64,000 nt of DNA. Origin: Pelomonas sp. Root1444. Its GTDB lineage: Bacteria; Pseudomonadota; Gammaproteobacteria; Burkholderiales; Burkholderiaceae_C. Made by a program: the position numbers and the translations under genes. The stretch is from the NCBI RefSeq assembly GCF_001426885.1, contig NZ_LMFP01000003.1, forward strand, positions 310,001-374,000, given 5' to 3'. Shown piece after piece: positions 8,157 to 17,733 of this stretch (position 1 is the stretch's first letter; every line of letters begins with the position of its first letter). The notes beneath the pieces were generated by a model. It made no database searches, was not told the origin of the DNA, and saw only the letters and a program-made list of their open reading frames with translations.

Positions 8157-10865
8157 TTACGCGTAGAGCGGGTTGATCTTGTTCGCGTCGATGCCGTACT
8201 TGGCGATGGCCTCGGCGACGCGCTCGACAGGGATCGCGCCGTCATCGGCCAGCGCCTTCAGCGCGGCAACGACGATGTAGTGGCGGTTGACCTCGAAGTG
8301 CGCACGCAGCTTGGAGCGGAAGTCCGAACGGCCGAAGCCGTCGGTGCCCAGCACCTTGTACGAGCGGCCCTTGGGGATGAAGGCGCGGATCTGCTCCGCA
8401 TAGTTCTTCATGTAGTCGGTCGACGCGATGACCGGGCCTTGCGTGCGGCCGAGCTGCTGCGTCACGAAGGGCACGCAGGCGAGTTCGGTCGGGTGCAGCA
8501 GGTTCCAGCGCTCGGCGTTCTGGCCGTCGCGGGCCAGTTCGTTGAAGCTCGGGCAGCTCCACACGTTGGCGCCGACGCCCCACTCTTCCTCCAGCAGCAT
8601 CTTGGCGACCTGGCTCTCGCGCAGGATGGTGCCCGAGCCCAGCAGGTTGACGCTGACGGTCTTGCTGGCATCGGCCTCTTCCAGCAGGTACATGCCCTTG
8701 AGGATCTGGTCCTCGGTGCCGGGCTTCAGGCCGGGCATCGGGTAGTTCTCGTTCAGCAGGGTGATGTAGTAGAAGACGTTTTCCTGGTCCTCCACCATGC
8801 GCTTCAAGCCGCGCTGCATGATGACCGCGACTTCGTGTGCGAAGGTCGGGTCATAGGACACGCAGTTGGGGATGGTGCCGGCCAGGATGTGGCTGTGGCC
8901 GTCCTCGTGCTGCAGGCCTTCGCCGTTCAGCGTCGTGCGGCCGGACGTGCCGCCCAGCAGGAAGCCTCTCGCCTGCATGTCACCGGCGGCCCAGGCCAGG
9001 TCGCCGATGCGCTGGAAGCCAAACATCGAGTAGTAGACGTAGAACGGGATCATCACGCGGTTGTTCGTCGAGTACGACGTCGCCGCAGCGATCCACGAGG
9101 CCATGCCGCCCGCTTCGTTGATGCCTTCCTGCAGGATCTGGCCGGCCTTGTCCTCGCGGTAGTACATCACCTGGTCCTTGTCGACCGGGGTGTAGAGCTG
9201 ACCCTTGGGGTTGTAGATGCCGATCTGGCGGAACAGGCCTTCCATGCCGAAGGTGCGCGCCTCGTCGACGAGGATGGGCACCGTGCGCGGGCCCAGTTCC
9301 TTGTCGCGCAGCAGCGTGGTCAAGAAGCGGACATAGGCCTGGGTCGTCGAGATCTCGCGGCCTTCGGCGGTCGGGTCCAGCACGGCCTGGAAAGTGGCCA
9401 GGTCGGGCACCTTCAGCGACTCATCGGTCTTGGGGCGGCGCTTGGGCAGGTAGCCGCCCAGAGCCTGGCGGCGCTCGTGCAGGTACTTCAGCTCCTGCGA
9501 GCCTTCCGGCGGCTGATAGAACGGAATCTTGGGCAGGTCTTCATCCGACACCGGGATGTTGAAGCGGTCGCGCATCGCACGGATGTCGTCGTCCTGCAGC
9601 TTCTTGGTCTGGTGGGCGGTGTTCTTGCCTTCACCGATCTTGCCCATGCCGAAGCCCTTGACGGTCTTCACCAGCAGCACGCTGGGCTGGCCGACGGTGT
9701 TGACGGCCTTGTGATAAGCCGCGTAGACCTTCTGCGGATCATGGCCGCCGCGCTGCAGGCGCCAGATGTCCTCGTCGCTCATCTTCGCGACGAGCTCCAG
9801 CAGCTTGGGGTGCTTGCCGAAGAAGTTCTTGCGCACGAAGGCGCCGTCGTTGGCCTTCATGGCCTGGTAGTCGCCGTCGACGGTCTCCATCATGACCTTG
9901 CGCAGCAACTCGTCCTTGTCGCGCGCCAGCAGCGGGTCCCAGTAGCCGCCCCAGATCAGCTTGATGACGTTCCAGCCCGCGCCGCGGAACTCGCCTTCGA
10001 GCTCCTGGATGATCTTGCCGTTGCCGCGCACCGGGCCGTCCAGGCGCTGCAGGTTGCAGTTGACGACGAAGATCAGGTTGTCCAGCTTCTCGCGAGCGGC
10101 CAGGCCGATGGCGCCCAGGCTTTCCGGCTCGTCCATCTCGCCGTCGCCCAGGAACACCCAGACCTTGCGCTTGCTCGTGTCGGCAATGCCGCGCGCGTGC
10201 AGGTACTTCAGGAAGCGGGCCTGGTAGATGGCCATCAAGGGGCCCAGGCCCATCGACACCGTCGGGAACTGCCAGAACTCGGGCATCAGCTTCGGGTGCG
10301 GATAGCTGGACAGACCCTTGCCGTCGACTTCCTGGCGGAAGTTGATCAGCTGCTCCTCAGAGATGCGGCCTTCCATGAAGGCGCGGGCGTAGATGCCGGG
10401 GGCGCTGTGGCCCTGGATGTAGAGCAGGTCGCCACCATGCACGCCGTCGTCGGCATGCCAGAAGTGGTTGAAGCCGCAGCCCAGCATGGTCGCCAGCGAC
10501 GCGAAGGAGCTGATGTGACCGCCCAGGTCGCCGCCGTCCTCGGGGTTGTGCTTGTTGGCACGCACCACCATGGCCATCGCGTTCCAGCGCATGTAGGCGC
10601 GCAGGCGCTCTTCGATCTCGATGTTGCCGGGGAAGCGCTCTTCCTGGTCCGTCGGGATGGTGTTGACGTAGGCCGTCGTGGCCGAGAACGGCACGTCGAT
10701 GCCGGCCTGGCGGGCGTGGTCGATCAGGGTCTCGAGCAGGAAGTGGGCGCGGTCGCCGCCCTCCTCGCCAATGACGGCCGAGAGGGCATCCAGCCACTCA
10801 CGGGTTTCCGTCGGATCGTTGTCGTTCGCGGCGGCGCCGAGAAACTCTTGCGGCTGGGCGGACAT
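8157..10865 (-). CDS. aceE: Pyruvate dehydrogenase E1 component (homodimeric type)
   Basis: A 902-residue homodimeric-type E1 that decarboxylates pyruvate with thiamine diphosphate and transfers the acetyl group to lipoyl-E2. The ThDP/Mg motif runs from GDGEMDE (240-246) to NCN (269-271); the N-terminus '[12 protein letters not shown]' and 'GGHISSFAS' segment are typical of AceE. Length matches the E. coli enzyme (887). It is the first gene of aceE-aceF-lpdA. ATG 10865 has a GGAGAC ribosome site upstream. The operon is transcribed away from a PAS kinase/FixJ pair that shares its 183-base promoter region. Confidence 0.98.
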   Translation of the reverse strand: MSAQPQEFLGAAANDNDPTETREWLDALSAVIGEEGGDRAHFLLETLIDHARQAGIDVPFSATTAYVNTIPTDQEERFPGNIEIEERLRAYMRWNAMAMVVRANKHNPEDGGDLGGHISSFASLATMLGCGFNHFWHADDGVHGGDLLYIQGHSAPGIYARAFMEGRISEEQLINFRQEVDGKGLSSYPHPKLMPEFWQFPTVSMGLGPLMAIYQARFLKYLHARGIADTSKRKVWVFLGDGEMDEPESLGAIGLAAREKLDNLIFVVNCNLQRLDGPVRGNGKIIQELEGEFRGAGWNVIKLIWGGYWDPLLARDKDELLRKVMMETVDGDYQAMKANDGAFVRKNFFGKHPKLLELVAKMSDEDIWRLQRGGHDPQKVYAAYHKAVNTVGQPSVLLVKTVKGFGMGKIGEGKNTAHQTKKLQDDDIRAMRDRFNIPVSDEDLPKIPFYQPPEGSQELKYLHERRQALGGYLPKRRPKTDESLKVPDLATFQAVLDPTAEGREISTTQAYVRFLTTLLRDKELGPRTVPILVDEARTFGMEGLFRQIGIYNPKGQLYTPVDKDQVMYYREDKAGQILQEGINEAGGMASWIAAATSYSTNNRVMIPFYVYYSMFGFQRIGDLAWAAGDMQARGFLLGGTSGRTTLNGEGLQHEDGHSHILAGTIPNCVSYDPTFAHEVAVIMQRGLKRMVEDQENVFYYITLLNENYPMPGLKPGTEDQILKGMYLLEEADASKTVSVNLLGSGTILRESQVAKMLLEEEWGVGANVWSCPSFNELARDGQNAERWNLLHPTELACVPFVTQQLGRTQGPVIASTDYMKNYAEQIRAFIPKGRSYKVLGTDGFGRSDFRSKLRAHFEVNRHYIVVAALKALADDGAIPVERVAEAIAKYGIDANKINPLYA

Positions 10866-11048
10866 GGCCGGTCTCCTTCATGAGCCACCTCTGCGGGCGG
10901 CGGTGGGGGGTGTTCTGAAAGGGCGAGCAGGCGCCAGGCGCCGCGAGCGGGGCGGAGTGTCTCACAAGCTTTTGCATTTCCCAAATGGCGCGAGCACGTT
11001 TCATATTGCGGAACAAACGCAACCTTGACCGCCCCGGATAATTTGCCG
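10866..11048. promoter_or_regulatory. Divergent promoter region of aceE and the PAS kinase
   Basis: 183 bases between the two start codons. The part near 10965-11025 is clearly lower in G+C than its flanks. Two inverted repeats are visible: CATTT-CCC-AAATG (10975-10987) and TTGCG-N7-CGCAA (11006-11022). They could be binding sites for the adjoining response regulator, but no consensus was available to test this, and exact -35/-10 boxes are not obvious on either strand. Confidence 0.4.
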
Positions 11049-13652
11049 ATGTCCCTAGATTCGCACGCTTCCGAGACCCGTACACGCCGACAGCGCCTGT
11101 TGGCGCCCTGGCGCCGCTTGGTCGCCACCTGGTGGTTCCGGCAGTCGCCGTCGCGCCAGGACCGGCTGGCCACGCTGGGCCCGCTGATTTCGGTGCTGCT
11201 GTTCCTGGCGGCCATCATTTCGGCCTTCTGGTACCTGCGCAACGAGGAAATCGAGCGCGAGACGGAATCGGTCAAGCGCGACACCGAGATCGCCCAGCAG
11301 CAGATCCGCCTGCGCCTGATCGAGAACCAGGAGCAGCTGGTGCGCATCGCGCGCGAGGTCGTCACGCGGCAGATCGATGCCCATGAGTTCGCGGCCCAGG
11401 CGCAGGCCTTTGCGCGCGAGCGGCCGGAGCTGACCCATGTGACCTGGCTGAGCGCCAAGCGCGAGCGGCGCAGCAGCGTCGGCGCCGCGGGCTTCCAGGC
11501 CGATGGCCTGATGACATCGGACGGCACCGACCCGTCCATGCCGCTGCCCAACCAGACCAACGCCGCGTCGCAGGCTTTCGAGGCGGCCAAGGGGGCCCGC
11601 CAGCCGGTCTATTCGCCCCCGTTCACCGACAGCAACGGCATCGCCGTCTTCCAGCTCCACATCCCGCTCATCGACCGCGGCGGGTTTGCCGGCGTGCTGA
11701 TTGCCGAGTACACGATCGAGGCGCTGCTGCGCTACTACGTGCCGAGCGAGGTCTCCACCCGGCACAGCATCGCCGTGCTGGACGTACCGCGCGACCGCGT
11801 CGTTGCCAGCACCGTCATGCTCATGCCGGGCCAGACCTTGCGCCGGGCCTCGCTGCTGCACGACGTGCCGCTGGCGCCGGCGCTCAACGGCCTGGTGTTG
11901 CGCGGCCAGGGCTGGCGCACCTCCATCGGCCTGATCAGCAATGCGCTGTTCTGGCTGGTGCTGGCACTGGCCGGCCTGACGGTCTGGATGCTGCTGGGCA
12001 CCTGGCGCCACATGCGCCGGCGCACGCAGATCCAGAACGCGCTCACGCTGGAGACCAACTTCCGCCGCGCCATGGAGAACTCCATGCTGACCGGCATGCG
12101 CGCCATGGACATGGACACGCGCATCACCTACGTGAACCCCGCCTTCTGCGCGATGACCGGGTTCTCCGAGACCGACCTCATCGGCCGCACGCCGCCCTAC
12201 CCCTTCTGGCCCAACGACCGGCGCGAGGAGAACGCGCGCCTGCTGCAACAGGAGCTGCAGGGCCGCAGCCCGTCGGGCGGCGTGGAGGTGAGGATCCAGC
12301 GCAAGGACGGCTCGACCTTCGACGCCCGCGTCTACGTGTCGCCGCTGGTCGACACCAAAGGCAAGCAGACCGGCTGGATGACCTCGATGACCAACATCAC
12401 CGAGGCCAAGCGGGTGCGCGACCAGCTGTCGGCGTCGCACGAACGCTTCACCACCGTGCTGGAAGGGCTGGATGCCGCCGTGTCGGTGCTGTCCGTGCAG
12501 CCGCCGGAGCTGCTGTTCGCCAACCGCAGCTACCGCCTCTGGTTCGGCGCCGACCCGGCCGGCCACGCGCTGCTGGCCGGCGGCCACCTGATGGGCACGA
12601 CGAGCCGGCGCGGCGCGCTGGACGGCGACAGCGACGAGGTCGACGACTACTCCGGCCTGCCCGCCGAGGCGCTGACGGACATCGGCTCCGACCCGCGCGA
12701 GGTGTACGTCGAGTCGCTGGCCATGTGGTTCGACGTGCGAGCGCGCTATCTGCAGTGGACCGACGGGCGCCTGGCGCAGATGCTGATCGCGACCGACATC
12801 ACGATGCGCCGCCATGCCGAGGCCCAGGCCGCACTGCAGGCCGAAAAGGCCCAGGTGACGAGCCGCCTGATGACGATGGGCGAGATGGCCTCCAGCGTGG
12901 CGCATGAGCTGAACCAGCCGCTGACCGCCATCACCAACTACTGCAACGGCATGGTCAGCCGCGTGCGCGCCGACAGCATCGACAAGGAAGCGCTGATGGC
13001 CGCGCTGACCAAGACGGCCAAGCAGGCGGAACGGGCGGGTCAGATCATTCACCGCATCCGCAACTTCGTGAAGCGCAGCGAGCCGCAGCGGCAGCCGGCC
13101 CATGCGGCCGACATCGTCGAGGACGCGGTGGAACTGGCCGGCATCGAGCTGCGCCGCCGCAACGTGGCGATCCACACCTACGTGGCGCAGCGCCTGCCGC
13201 AGCTGATGGTGGACCCCATCCTCATCGAGCAGGTGCTGATGAACCTGCTGAAGAACGCCGCCGAGGCCATCGACAACGCGTCGCTGCCGACGTCGCGCCG
13301 CCACATCGAGCTGCGCGTCGTGCCCAAGCACAGCGCCGAGCTGGGCGGGCAGATCGAGTTCTCGGTCACCGACATGGGCCCCGGCCTGCCCGACGAAGTG
13401 CTGGCGCGCATGTACGAGGCCTTCTTCTCGACCAAGGCCGACGGCATGGGCATCGGATTAGGGTTATGCCGGTCTATCGTCGAGTCCCACCAGGGCCGGA
13501 TAAAAGCCGAGAACCTCTACAATGGCTCCTTGGTCGTTGGCTGCCGATTCGCCTTCACGATTCCGGTCACGATCACCTCAGAACACCTGCGTGCGGATAC
13601 CCTTCCGGGTAGCGCCGGCAGCGCTCAGAGAACCGAACCCACCACACCATGA
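11049..13652 (+). CDS. Membrane-bound PAS sensor histidine kinase (FixL/DctB-like)
   Basis: An 867-residue kinase with a cytoplasmic basic N-terminus, a first membrane helix (about 44-63), a periplasmic sensor region of about 230 residues, a second helix (about 296-319), a PAS domain ('FRRAMENSMLTGMRAMDMDTRI' region, about 335-455), a second PAS-like segment and the kinase core with phospho-acceptor His619 in SSVAHELNQPL, the N-box 'MNLLKNAAEAID' and G-boxes 'DMGPGLPD' and 'GMGIGLGL'. ATG 11049 is preferred over an upstream TTG at 11025. The stop overlaps the response regulator by four bases (ATGA). Divergent placement from aceE suggests that the pair senses a carbon or redox signal and controls pyruvate dehydrogenase. 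Confidence 0.9.
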   Translation: MSLDSHASETRTRRQRLLAPWRRLVATWWFRQSPSRQDRLATLGPLISVLLFLAAIISAFWYLRNEEIERETESVKRDTEIAQQQIRLRLIENQEQLVRIAREVVTRQIDAHEFAAQAQAFARERPELTHVTWLSAKRERRSSVGAAGFQADGLMTSDGTDPSMPLPNQTNAASQAFEAAKGARQPVYSPPFTDSNGIAVFQLHIPLIDRGGFAGVLIAEYTIEALLRYYVPSEVSTRHSIAVLDVPRDRVVASTVMLMPGQTLRRASLLHDVPLAPALNGLVLRGQGWRTSIGLISNALFWLVLALAGLTVWMLLGTWRHMRRRTQIQNALTLETNFRRAMENSMLTGMRAMDMDTRITYVNPAFCAMTGFSETDLIGRTPPYPFWPNDRREENARLLQQELQGRSPSGGVEVRIQRKDGSTFDARVYVSPLVDTKGKQTGWMTSMTNITEAKRVRDQLSASHERFTTVLEGLDAAVSVLSVQPPELLFANRSYRLWFGADPAGHALLAGGHLMGTTSRRGALDGDSDEVDDYSGLPAEALTDIGSDPREVYVESLAMWFDVRARYLQWTDGRLAQMLIATDITMRRHAEAQAALQAEKAQVTSRLMTMGEMASSVAHELNQPLTAITNYCNGMVSRVRADSIDKEALMAALTKTAKQAERAGQIIHRIRNFVKRSEPQRQPAHAADIVEDAVELAGIELRRRNVAIHTYVAQRLPQLMVDPILIEQVLMNLLKNAAEAIDNASLPTSRRHIELRVVPKHSAELGGQIEFSVTDMGPGLPDEVLARMYEAFFSTKADGMGIGLGLCRSIVESHQGRIKAENLYNGSLVVGCRFAFTIPVTITSEHLRADTLPGSAGSAQRTEPTTP

Positions 13653-14272
13653 GCTTGATCCCGAAGAAGGGCAACGTCTACGTTGTCGATGACGACGAAG
13701 CGGTCCGCGACTCCCTGCAATGGCTGCTCGAAGGCAAGGACTACCGGGTCAAGTGCTTTGACTCCGCCGAATCCTTCCTGGCCCGCTACGACCCACGCGA
13801 AGTCGCCTGCCTCATCGCAGACATCCGCATGGACGGCATGACCGGCCTGGAACTGCAGGACCGCCTCATCGAGCGCAAGAGCCCGCTGCCCATCGTCTTC
13901 ATCACTGGCCACGGCGACGTGCCGATGGCCGTGCAGACGATGAAGAAGGGGGCGATGGACTTCATCGAGAAGCCCTTCAAGGAAGAAGAGCTGCTGGCCC
14001 TGGTGGAGCGCATGCTCGACCAGGCCCGCGAGGCCTTCTCCAGCCACCAGGAAGCCGCCAGCCGCGATGCCCTGCTGGCGCGGCTCACGACGCGCGAGGC
14101 CCAGGTGCTGGAGCGCATCGTCGCCGGCCGCCTGAACAAGCAGATCGCCGACGACCTGGGCATCAGCATCAAGACGGTGGAGGCGCACCGCGCCAACATC
14201 ATGGAAAAACTCAACGCCAACACGGTGGCGGACCTGCTCAAGATTGCCTTGGGCGCGACCGCCAAGGCTTGA
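13649..14272 (+). CDS. FixJ-family response regulator (REC-LuxR HTH)
   Basis: A 207-residue two-domain regulator: receiver domain (about 9-122) with acidic pair Asp14-Asp15, phospho-acceptor Asp58 in ADIRMDG and Lys in 'DFIEKPF', and a C-terminal LuxR-type helix-turn-helix ('LTTREAQVLERIVAGRLNK' start, then 'ISIKTVEAHRANIMEKL'). The domain order and linker place it in the FixJ/TtrR/DctR group, which bind promoter DNA after phosphorylation-driven dimerisation. It overlaps its kinase by ATGA, so both are made together. A strong terminator follows 20 bases downstream, so this is the end of the transcript. Confidence 0.95.
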   Translation: MSLIPKKGNVYVVDDDEAVRDSLQWLLEGKDYRVKCFDSAESFLARYDPREVACLIADIRMDGMTGLELQDRLIERKSPLPIVFITGHGDVPMAVQTMKKGAMDFIEKPFKEEELLALVERMLDQAREAFSSHQEAASRDALLARLTTREAQVLERIVAGRLNKQIADDLGISIKTVEAHRANIMEKLNANTVADLLKIALGATAKA

Positions 14273-14292
14273 CCCCCCTTCCCTACCGAAAG

Positions 14293-14317
14293 GCCGCTGA
14301 ACCCTCAGCGGCTTTTT
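14293..14317 (+). terminator. Rho-independent terminator after the FixJ-type regulator
   Basis: Perfect 8-bp stem GCCGCTGA (14293-14300) / TCAGCGGC (14305-14312) with a four-base loop and a T5 run (14313-14317), followed by a second T5 run at 14321-14325. It separates the two-component genes from folD. Confidence 0.9.
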
Positions 14318-14351
14318 GCTTTTTGACTTTTCAAATGCGCTGGAGCCTCAC

Positions 14352-15212
14352 ATGACCGCCCAACTGATCGACGGCCTCGCCCTCTCCAAGCAACTGCGCA
14401 CCGAAGCCGCCACCCGCGCCGCCGCGCTGACCGCAAAAGGCAAGCAACCCGGCCTCGCCGTCGTCCTCGTCGGCGACAACCCGGCCAGCCAGGTCTATGT
14501 GCGCAACAAGGTCAAGGCCTGCGAGGAGGCCGGCATCCACTCGCGGCTGGAGAAGTACGACGCGGCCATGACCGAGGCCGAATTGCTGGCCCGCGTCGAC
14601 GCGCTGAACAACGATCCCACCATCCACGGCATCCTCGTCCAGCTGCCGCTGCCCAAGCACATCGACGACCACAAGGTCATCGAGTCCATCTCGCCGGCCA
14701 AGGACGTGGACGGCTTTCACGTCGCCAGCGCCGGTGCGCTGGTCGTCGGTGAACCGGGCTTCAAAGCCTGCACGCCTTACGGCTGCATGAAGATGCTGGA
14801 AAGCATCGGCATGAAGGACTTGAAGGGCAAGCATGCGGTGGTCATCGGCCGTAGCAACATCGTCGGCAAGCCCATGGCGTTGATGCTGCTGGCCGCCAAC
14901 GCCACCGTCACCGTCTGCCACAGCGGCACCGCCGACCTGGGCGCCATGACGCGCCAGGCCGACGTCATCGTCGCGGCGGTGGGCAAGCGCAACGTGCTGA
15001 CGGCCGGCATGGTCAAGCCCGGCGCGGTCGTCATCGACGTGGGCATGAACCGCAACGACGAGGGCAAGCTCTGCGGCGACGTGGACTTCGACGGCGTGAA
15101 GGAAGTGGCCGGCTGGATTACCCCGGTCCCCGGTGGGGTCGGCCCGATGACCATTGCCATGTTGCTGGTCAACACGCTTGAATCCGCAGAACGCGCCGCC
15201 AAGTCCACCTGA
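14352..15212 (+). CDS. folD: Bifunctional methylenetetrahydrofolate dehydrogenase/cyclohydrolase
   Basis: 286 residues, the normal FolD length. It interconverts 5,10-methylene-THF, 5,10-methenyl-THF and 10-formyl-THF with NADP+. Seen: '[20 protein letters not shown]' with the catalytic Tyr and Lys, '[10 protein letters not shown]', '[10 protein letters not shown]', the NADP-binding '[11 protein letters not shown]' and the C-terminal '[11 protein letters not shown]' signature. ATG 14352 is the first start after the terminator. It ends one base before the oligopeptidase start, so the two genes are likely co-expressed. Confidence 0.97.
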   Translation: MTAQLIDGLALSKQLRTEAATRAAALTAKGKQPGLAVVLVGDNPASQVYVRNKVKACEEAGIHSRLEKYDAAMTEAELLARVDALNNDPTIHGILVQLPLPKHIDDHKVIESISPAKDVDGFHVASAGALVVGEPGFKACTPYGCMKMLESIGMKDLKGKHAVVIGRSNIVGKPMALMLLAANATVTVCHSGTADLGAMTRQADVIVAAVGKRNVLTAGMVKPGAVVIDVGMNRNDEGKLCGDVDFDGVKEVAGWITPVPGGVGPMTIAMLLVNTLESAERAAKST

Positions 15213-15213
15213 T

Positions 15214-17214
15214 ATGACGAATCCCCTGCTTTCCACCGCCGCCCTGCCCGAGTTCGCGGCCATCCAACCGGAGCATGTGCAGCCGGCCATCACCGAGCTG
15301 CTGGCCGCTGCCCAGGTCGCGCTGGATGAAGCCACGCGGCCCGAGACCCCGGCCGACTACGACACGCTGTCGCGCATCCTGGACACGGCCACCGAACGCC
15401 TGGGCACCGCCTGGGGCGCCGTGGGCCACTTGAACGCCGTGGCCGACACGCCCGCGCTGCGCGAGGCCTACAACGCCATGCTGCCGGCCGTGACCGAGTT
15501 CAGCACCGCGATGGGCGCCAACGAGGCACTGTTCGCCAAGTACAAGGCCGTCGTGGTAGCACAGGGGCCGGCCCTCAGCCGGCCGCGCCAGCAGGTGCTG
15601 AAGCACGCCATCCGCAACTTCGTGCTGTCCGGCGCCGAGCTGCAGGGCGAAGCCCGCGAGCGCTACGCCGCCATCCAGGAGCGCAGTGCCGAGCTGCAGC
15701 AGCAGTTCAGCGAACACGTGCTGGACGCCACCGACGGCTGGAGCTACATCGCCACCGCCGAGGAGCTGGCCGGCGTGCCGCAGGACGTGCTGGATGCGAC
15801 CAGGCTCGACGACGGCGGCTACAAACTCACGCTGCACTTCCCGGTCTACCTGCCCGTCATGCAGTACGCCGAAAGCCGCGCGCTGCGCGAGAAGCTCTAC
15901 CGCGCCTACGTGACGCGCGCCAGCGACATCCAGGAATCCGGCGGCAAGCCCGAATGGGACAACACCGCCGCGATGCGCGAGATCGTCGCGCTGCGCCAGG
16001 AAGAGGCCAAGCTGCTGGGCTACGCCAGCTTCGCCGAGGTCTCGCTGACGCCCAAGATGGCCTCATCGCCGGCCGAGGTGATGACCTTTCTGCGCGACCT
16101 GGCCCAACGCGCCCGCCCCTTCGCCGAGAAGGACCTCGCCGAGCTGCGCGAGTTCGCCAAGGGTCAGCCTCTTGAATCCTGGGACGTCTCCTACTGGAGC
16201 GAGAAGCTCAAGGAGGCCCGCTACGCCTTCAGCGACCAGACGGTCAAGCAGTACTTCACCGCGCCCAAGGTCGTCGCCGGCCTGTTCTCCATCATCGAGC
16301 GGCTGTTCGACGTGTCCATCGCCGAGGCCCAGGCCTCGGTCTGGCACGAGACCGTCAAGTTCTACGAGATGAAGCGCGGCGGCCAGCTCATCGCGCAGTT
16401 CTACCTAGACCTCTACGCCCGCAACGGCAAACGCCCCGGTGCGTGGATGGACGAAGTGCGCAGCCGCTGGCTCAAGCCCACCGGTGAACAGCAGACGCCG
16501 GTCGCGCTGCTGACCTGCAACTTCGCGTCACCGGTGGGTGACAAGCCGGCCCTGCTGACGCACGACGACGTCATCACGCTGTTCCACGAGTTCGGCCACG
16601 GCCTGCACCACATGCTGACGCAGGTGAACGACCTGGGCGTGTCGGGCATCTCGGGCGTCGAGTGGGACGCCGTCGAACTGCCCAGCCAGTTCATGGAGAA
16701 CTTCTGCTGGGAGTGGGACGTGCTGCAGCAGTTGAGCGGCCATGTCGACAGCGGCGCGCCGCTCCCGCGCGACCTTTTCGACAAGATGACCGCGGCCAAG
16801 AACTTCCAGAGCGGCCTGATGACGCTGCGCCAGATCGAGTTCGCGCTGTTCGACATGCGCCTGCATGGCGAGCCCGGCTCGGAAGCCGACGTGCAGAAGG
16901 TGCTGGACGAGGTGCGCGCCGAAGTCGCGGTGCTGATCCCGCCCGCCTTCAACCGCTTCCAGCACAGCTTCTCGCACGTCTTCGCGGGCGGCTACGCGGC
17001 CGGCTACTACAGCTACAAATGGGCCGAGCTGCTGAGCGCCGACGCCTGGAGCGCCTTCGAGGAAGAAGGCGTGTTCAACGCCGCCACCGGCAGGCGCTTC
17101 CTGACCGAAGTGCTGGAGCAAGGCGGCGCCCGCGACGCCATCGACAACTTCAGGGCGTTCCGTGGCCGCGAGCCCAGGATCGATGCGCTGCTGCGTCATC
17201 AGGGCATGAGCTGA
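15214..17214 (+). CDS. prlC: M3 family oligopeptidase A
   Basis: A 666-residue cytosolic zinc metallopeptidase of the thimet/oligopeptidase A group (E. coli PrlC is 680). The zinc-binding motif HEFGH is at residues 458-462 (His458, His462, catalytic Glu459), with the downstream 'VELPSQFMENF' segment that supplies the third ligand and a 'YYSYKWAELLSADA' C-terminal signature. Family members degrade short peptides, including cleaved signal peptides. The start ATG at 15214 directly follows the folD stop and the stop overlaps the next start (TGATG). Confidence 0.95.
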   Translation: MTNPLLSTAALPEFAAIQPEHVQPAITELLAAAQVALDEATRPETPADYDTLSRILDTATERLGTAWGAVGHLNAVADTPALREAYNAMLPAVTEFSTAMGANEALFAKYKAVVVAQGPALSRPRQQVLKHAIRNFVLSGAELQGEARERYAAIQERSAELQQQFSEHVLDATDGWSYIATAEELAGVPQDVLDATRLDDGGYKLTLHFPVYLPVMQYAESRALREKLYRAYVTRASDIQESGGKPEWDNTAAMREIVALRQEEAKLLGYASFAEVSLTPKMASSPAEVMTFLRDLAQRARPFAEKDLAELREFAKGQPLESWDVSYWSEKLKEARYAFSDQTVKQYFTAPKVVAGLFSIIERLFDVSIAEAQASVWHETVKFYEMKRGGQLIAQFYLDLYARNGKRPGAWMDEVRSRWLKPTGEQQTPVALLTCNFASPVGDKPALLTHDDVITLFHEFGHGLHHMLTQVNDLGVSGISGVEWDAVELPSQFMENFCWEWDVLQQLSGHVDSGAPLPRDLFDKMTAAKNFQSGLMTLRQIEFALFDMRLHGEPGSEADVQKVLDEVRAEVAVLIPPAFNRFQHSFSHVFAGGYAAGYYSYKWAELLSADAWSAFEEEGVFNAATGRRFLTEVLEQGGARDAIDNFRAFRGREPRIDALLRHQGMS

Positions 17215-17732
17215 TGCGGTATGTCGCGCTCTGGCGCGGCATCAACGTCGGCAAGGCCAAGCGGCTGGCCATGGCCGATCTCAAGCTGCTGCTCACCGAG
17301 CTCGGCGCGACCCAGGTCGCCACGCTGCTGAACAGCGGCAACGCGGTCTTCGACACCGGCAAGAAGATCAGCGGCGACAAGATCCGTGCGGCCGTGGCCG
17401 ACAGGCTTGGCGTCGACGCGGCCGTCATCCTGAAGACTGCGGCCGAGTGGCAGGCCATCGCGGCCGAGCAGCCGATCGCCGAAGCCGACGACCCCAGCCG
17501 CCTGCTGGTGGCCGTCCCGGCGAGCGCCGCGGCGCTGCAGGCGGCGGCCGGCATCATGGCCGACAGCGGCGAGCGCTTCGTCGTCACTGAGCACGCCGCC
17601 TACCTGTGGTGTGGCAACGGCATCCTCGAAAGCAAGGCCGCCGTGCTGCTGCTCAAGCGGCTCGGCGAACAGGGCACGACGCGCAACTGGGCGACGGTCC
17701 AGAAGCTGAGCGCATTGGCCCGCCAGGGCTGA
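17214..17732 (+). CDS. DUF1697 family protein
   Basis: 172 residues with the family hallmark start 'YVALWRGINVGK', the 'LLNSGNAVFDT' segment and the C-terminal 'GTTRNWATVQKL' signature. The function of DUF1697 is not known; the proteins are small, cytosolic and found as single genes in many soil bacteria. The start ATG lies in the TGATG overlap with the oligopeptidase stop. The gene is convergent with the patatin gene, one base apart, with no terminator-like hairpin seen between them. Confidence 0.92.
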   Translation: MRYVALWRGINVGKAKRLAMADLKLLLTELGATQVATLLNSGNAVFDTGKKISGDKIRAAVADRLGVDAAVILKTAAEWQAIAAEQPIAEADDPSRLLVAVPASAAALQAAAGIMADSGERFVVTEHAAYLWCGNGILESKAAVLLLKRLGEQGTTRNWATVQKLSALARQG

Positions 17733-17733
17733 A

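Noticed and set aside
7584-10883. A 1099-codon open frame opposite aceE
   Set aside because: Antisense of aceE with typical high-GC shadow composition.
11055-13331. A 758-codon open frame opposite the PAS kinase
   Set aside because: Antisense shadow of a gene with clear PAS and kinase motifs.
14273-14351. A THF riboswitch upstream of folD
   Set aside because: The region is a plain terminator of the previous gene plus a short leader; too short for a riboswitch and the class is not known from this group.
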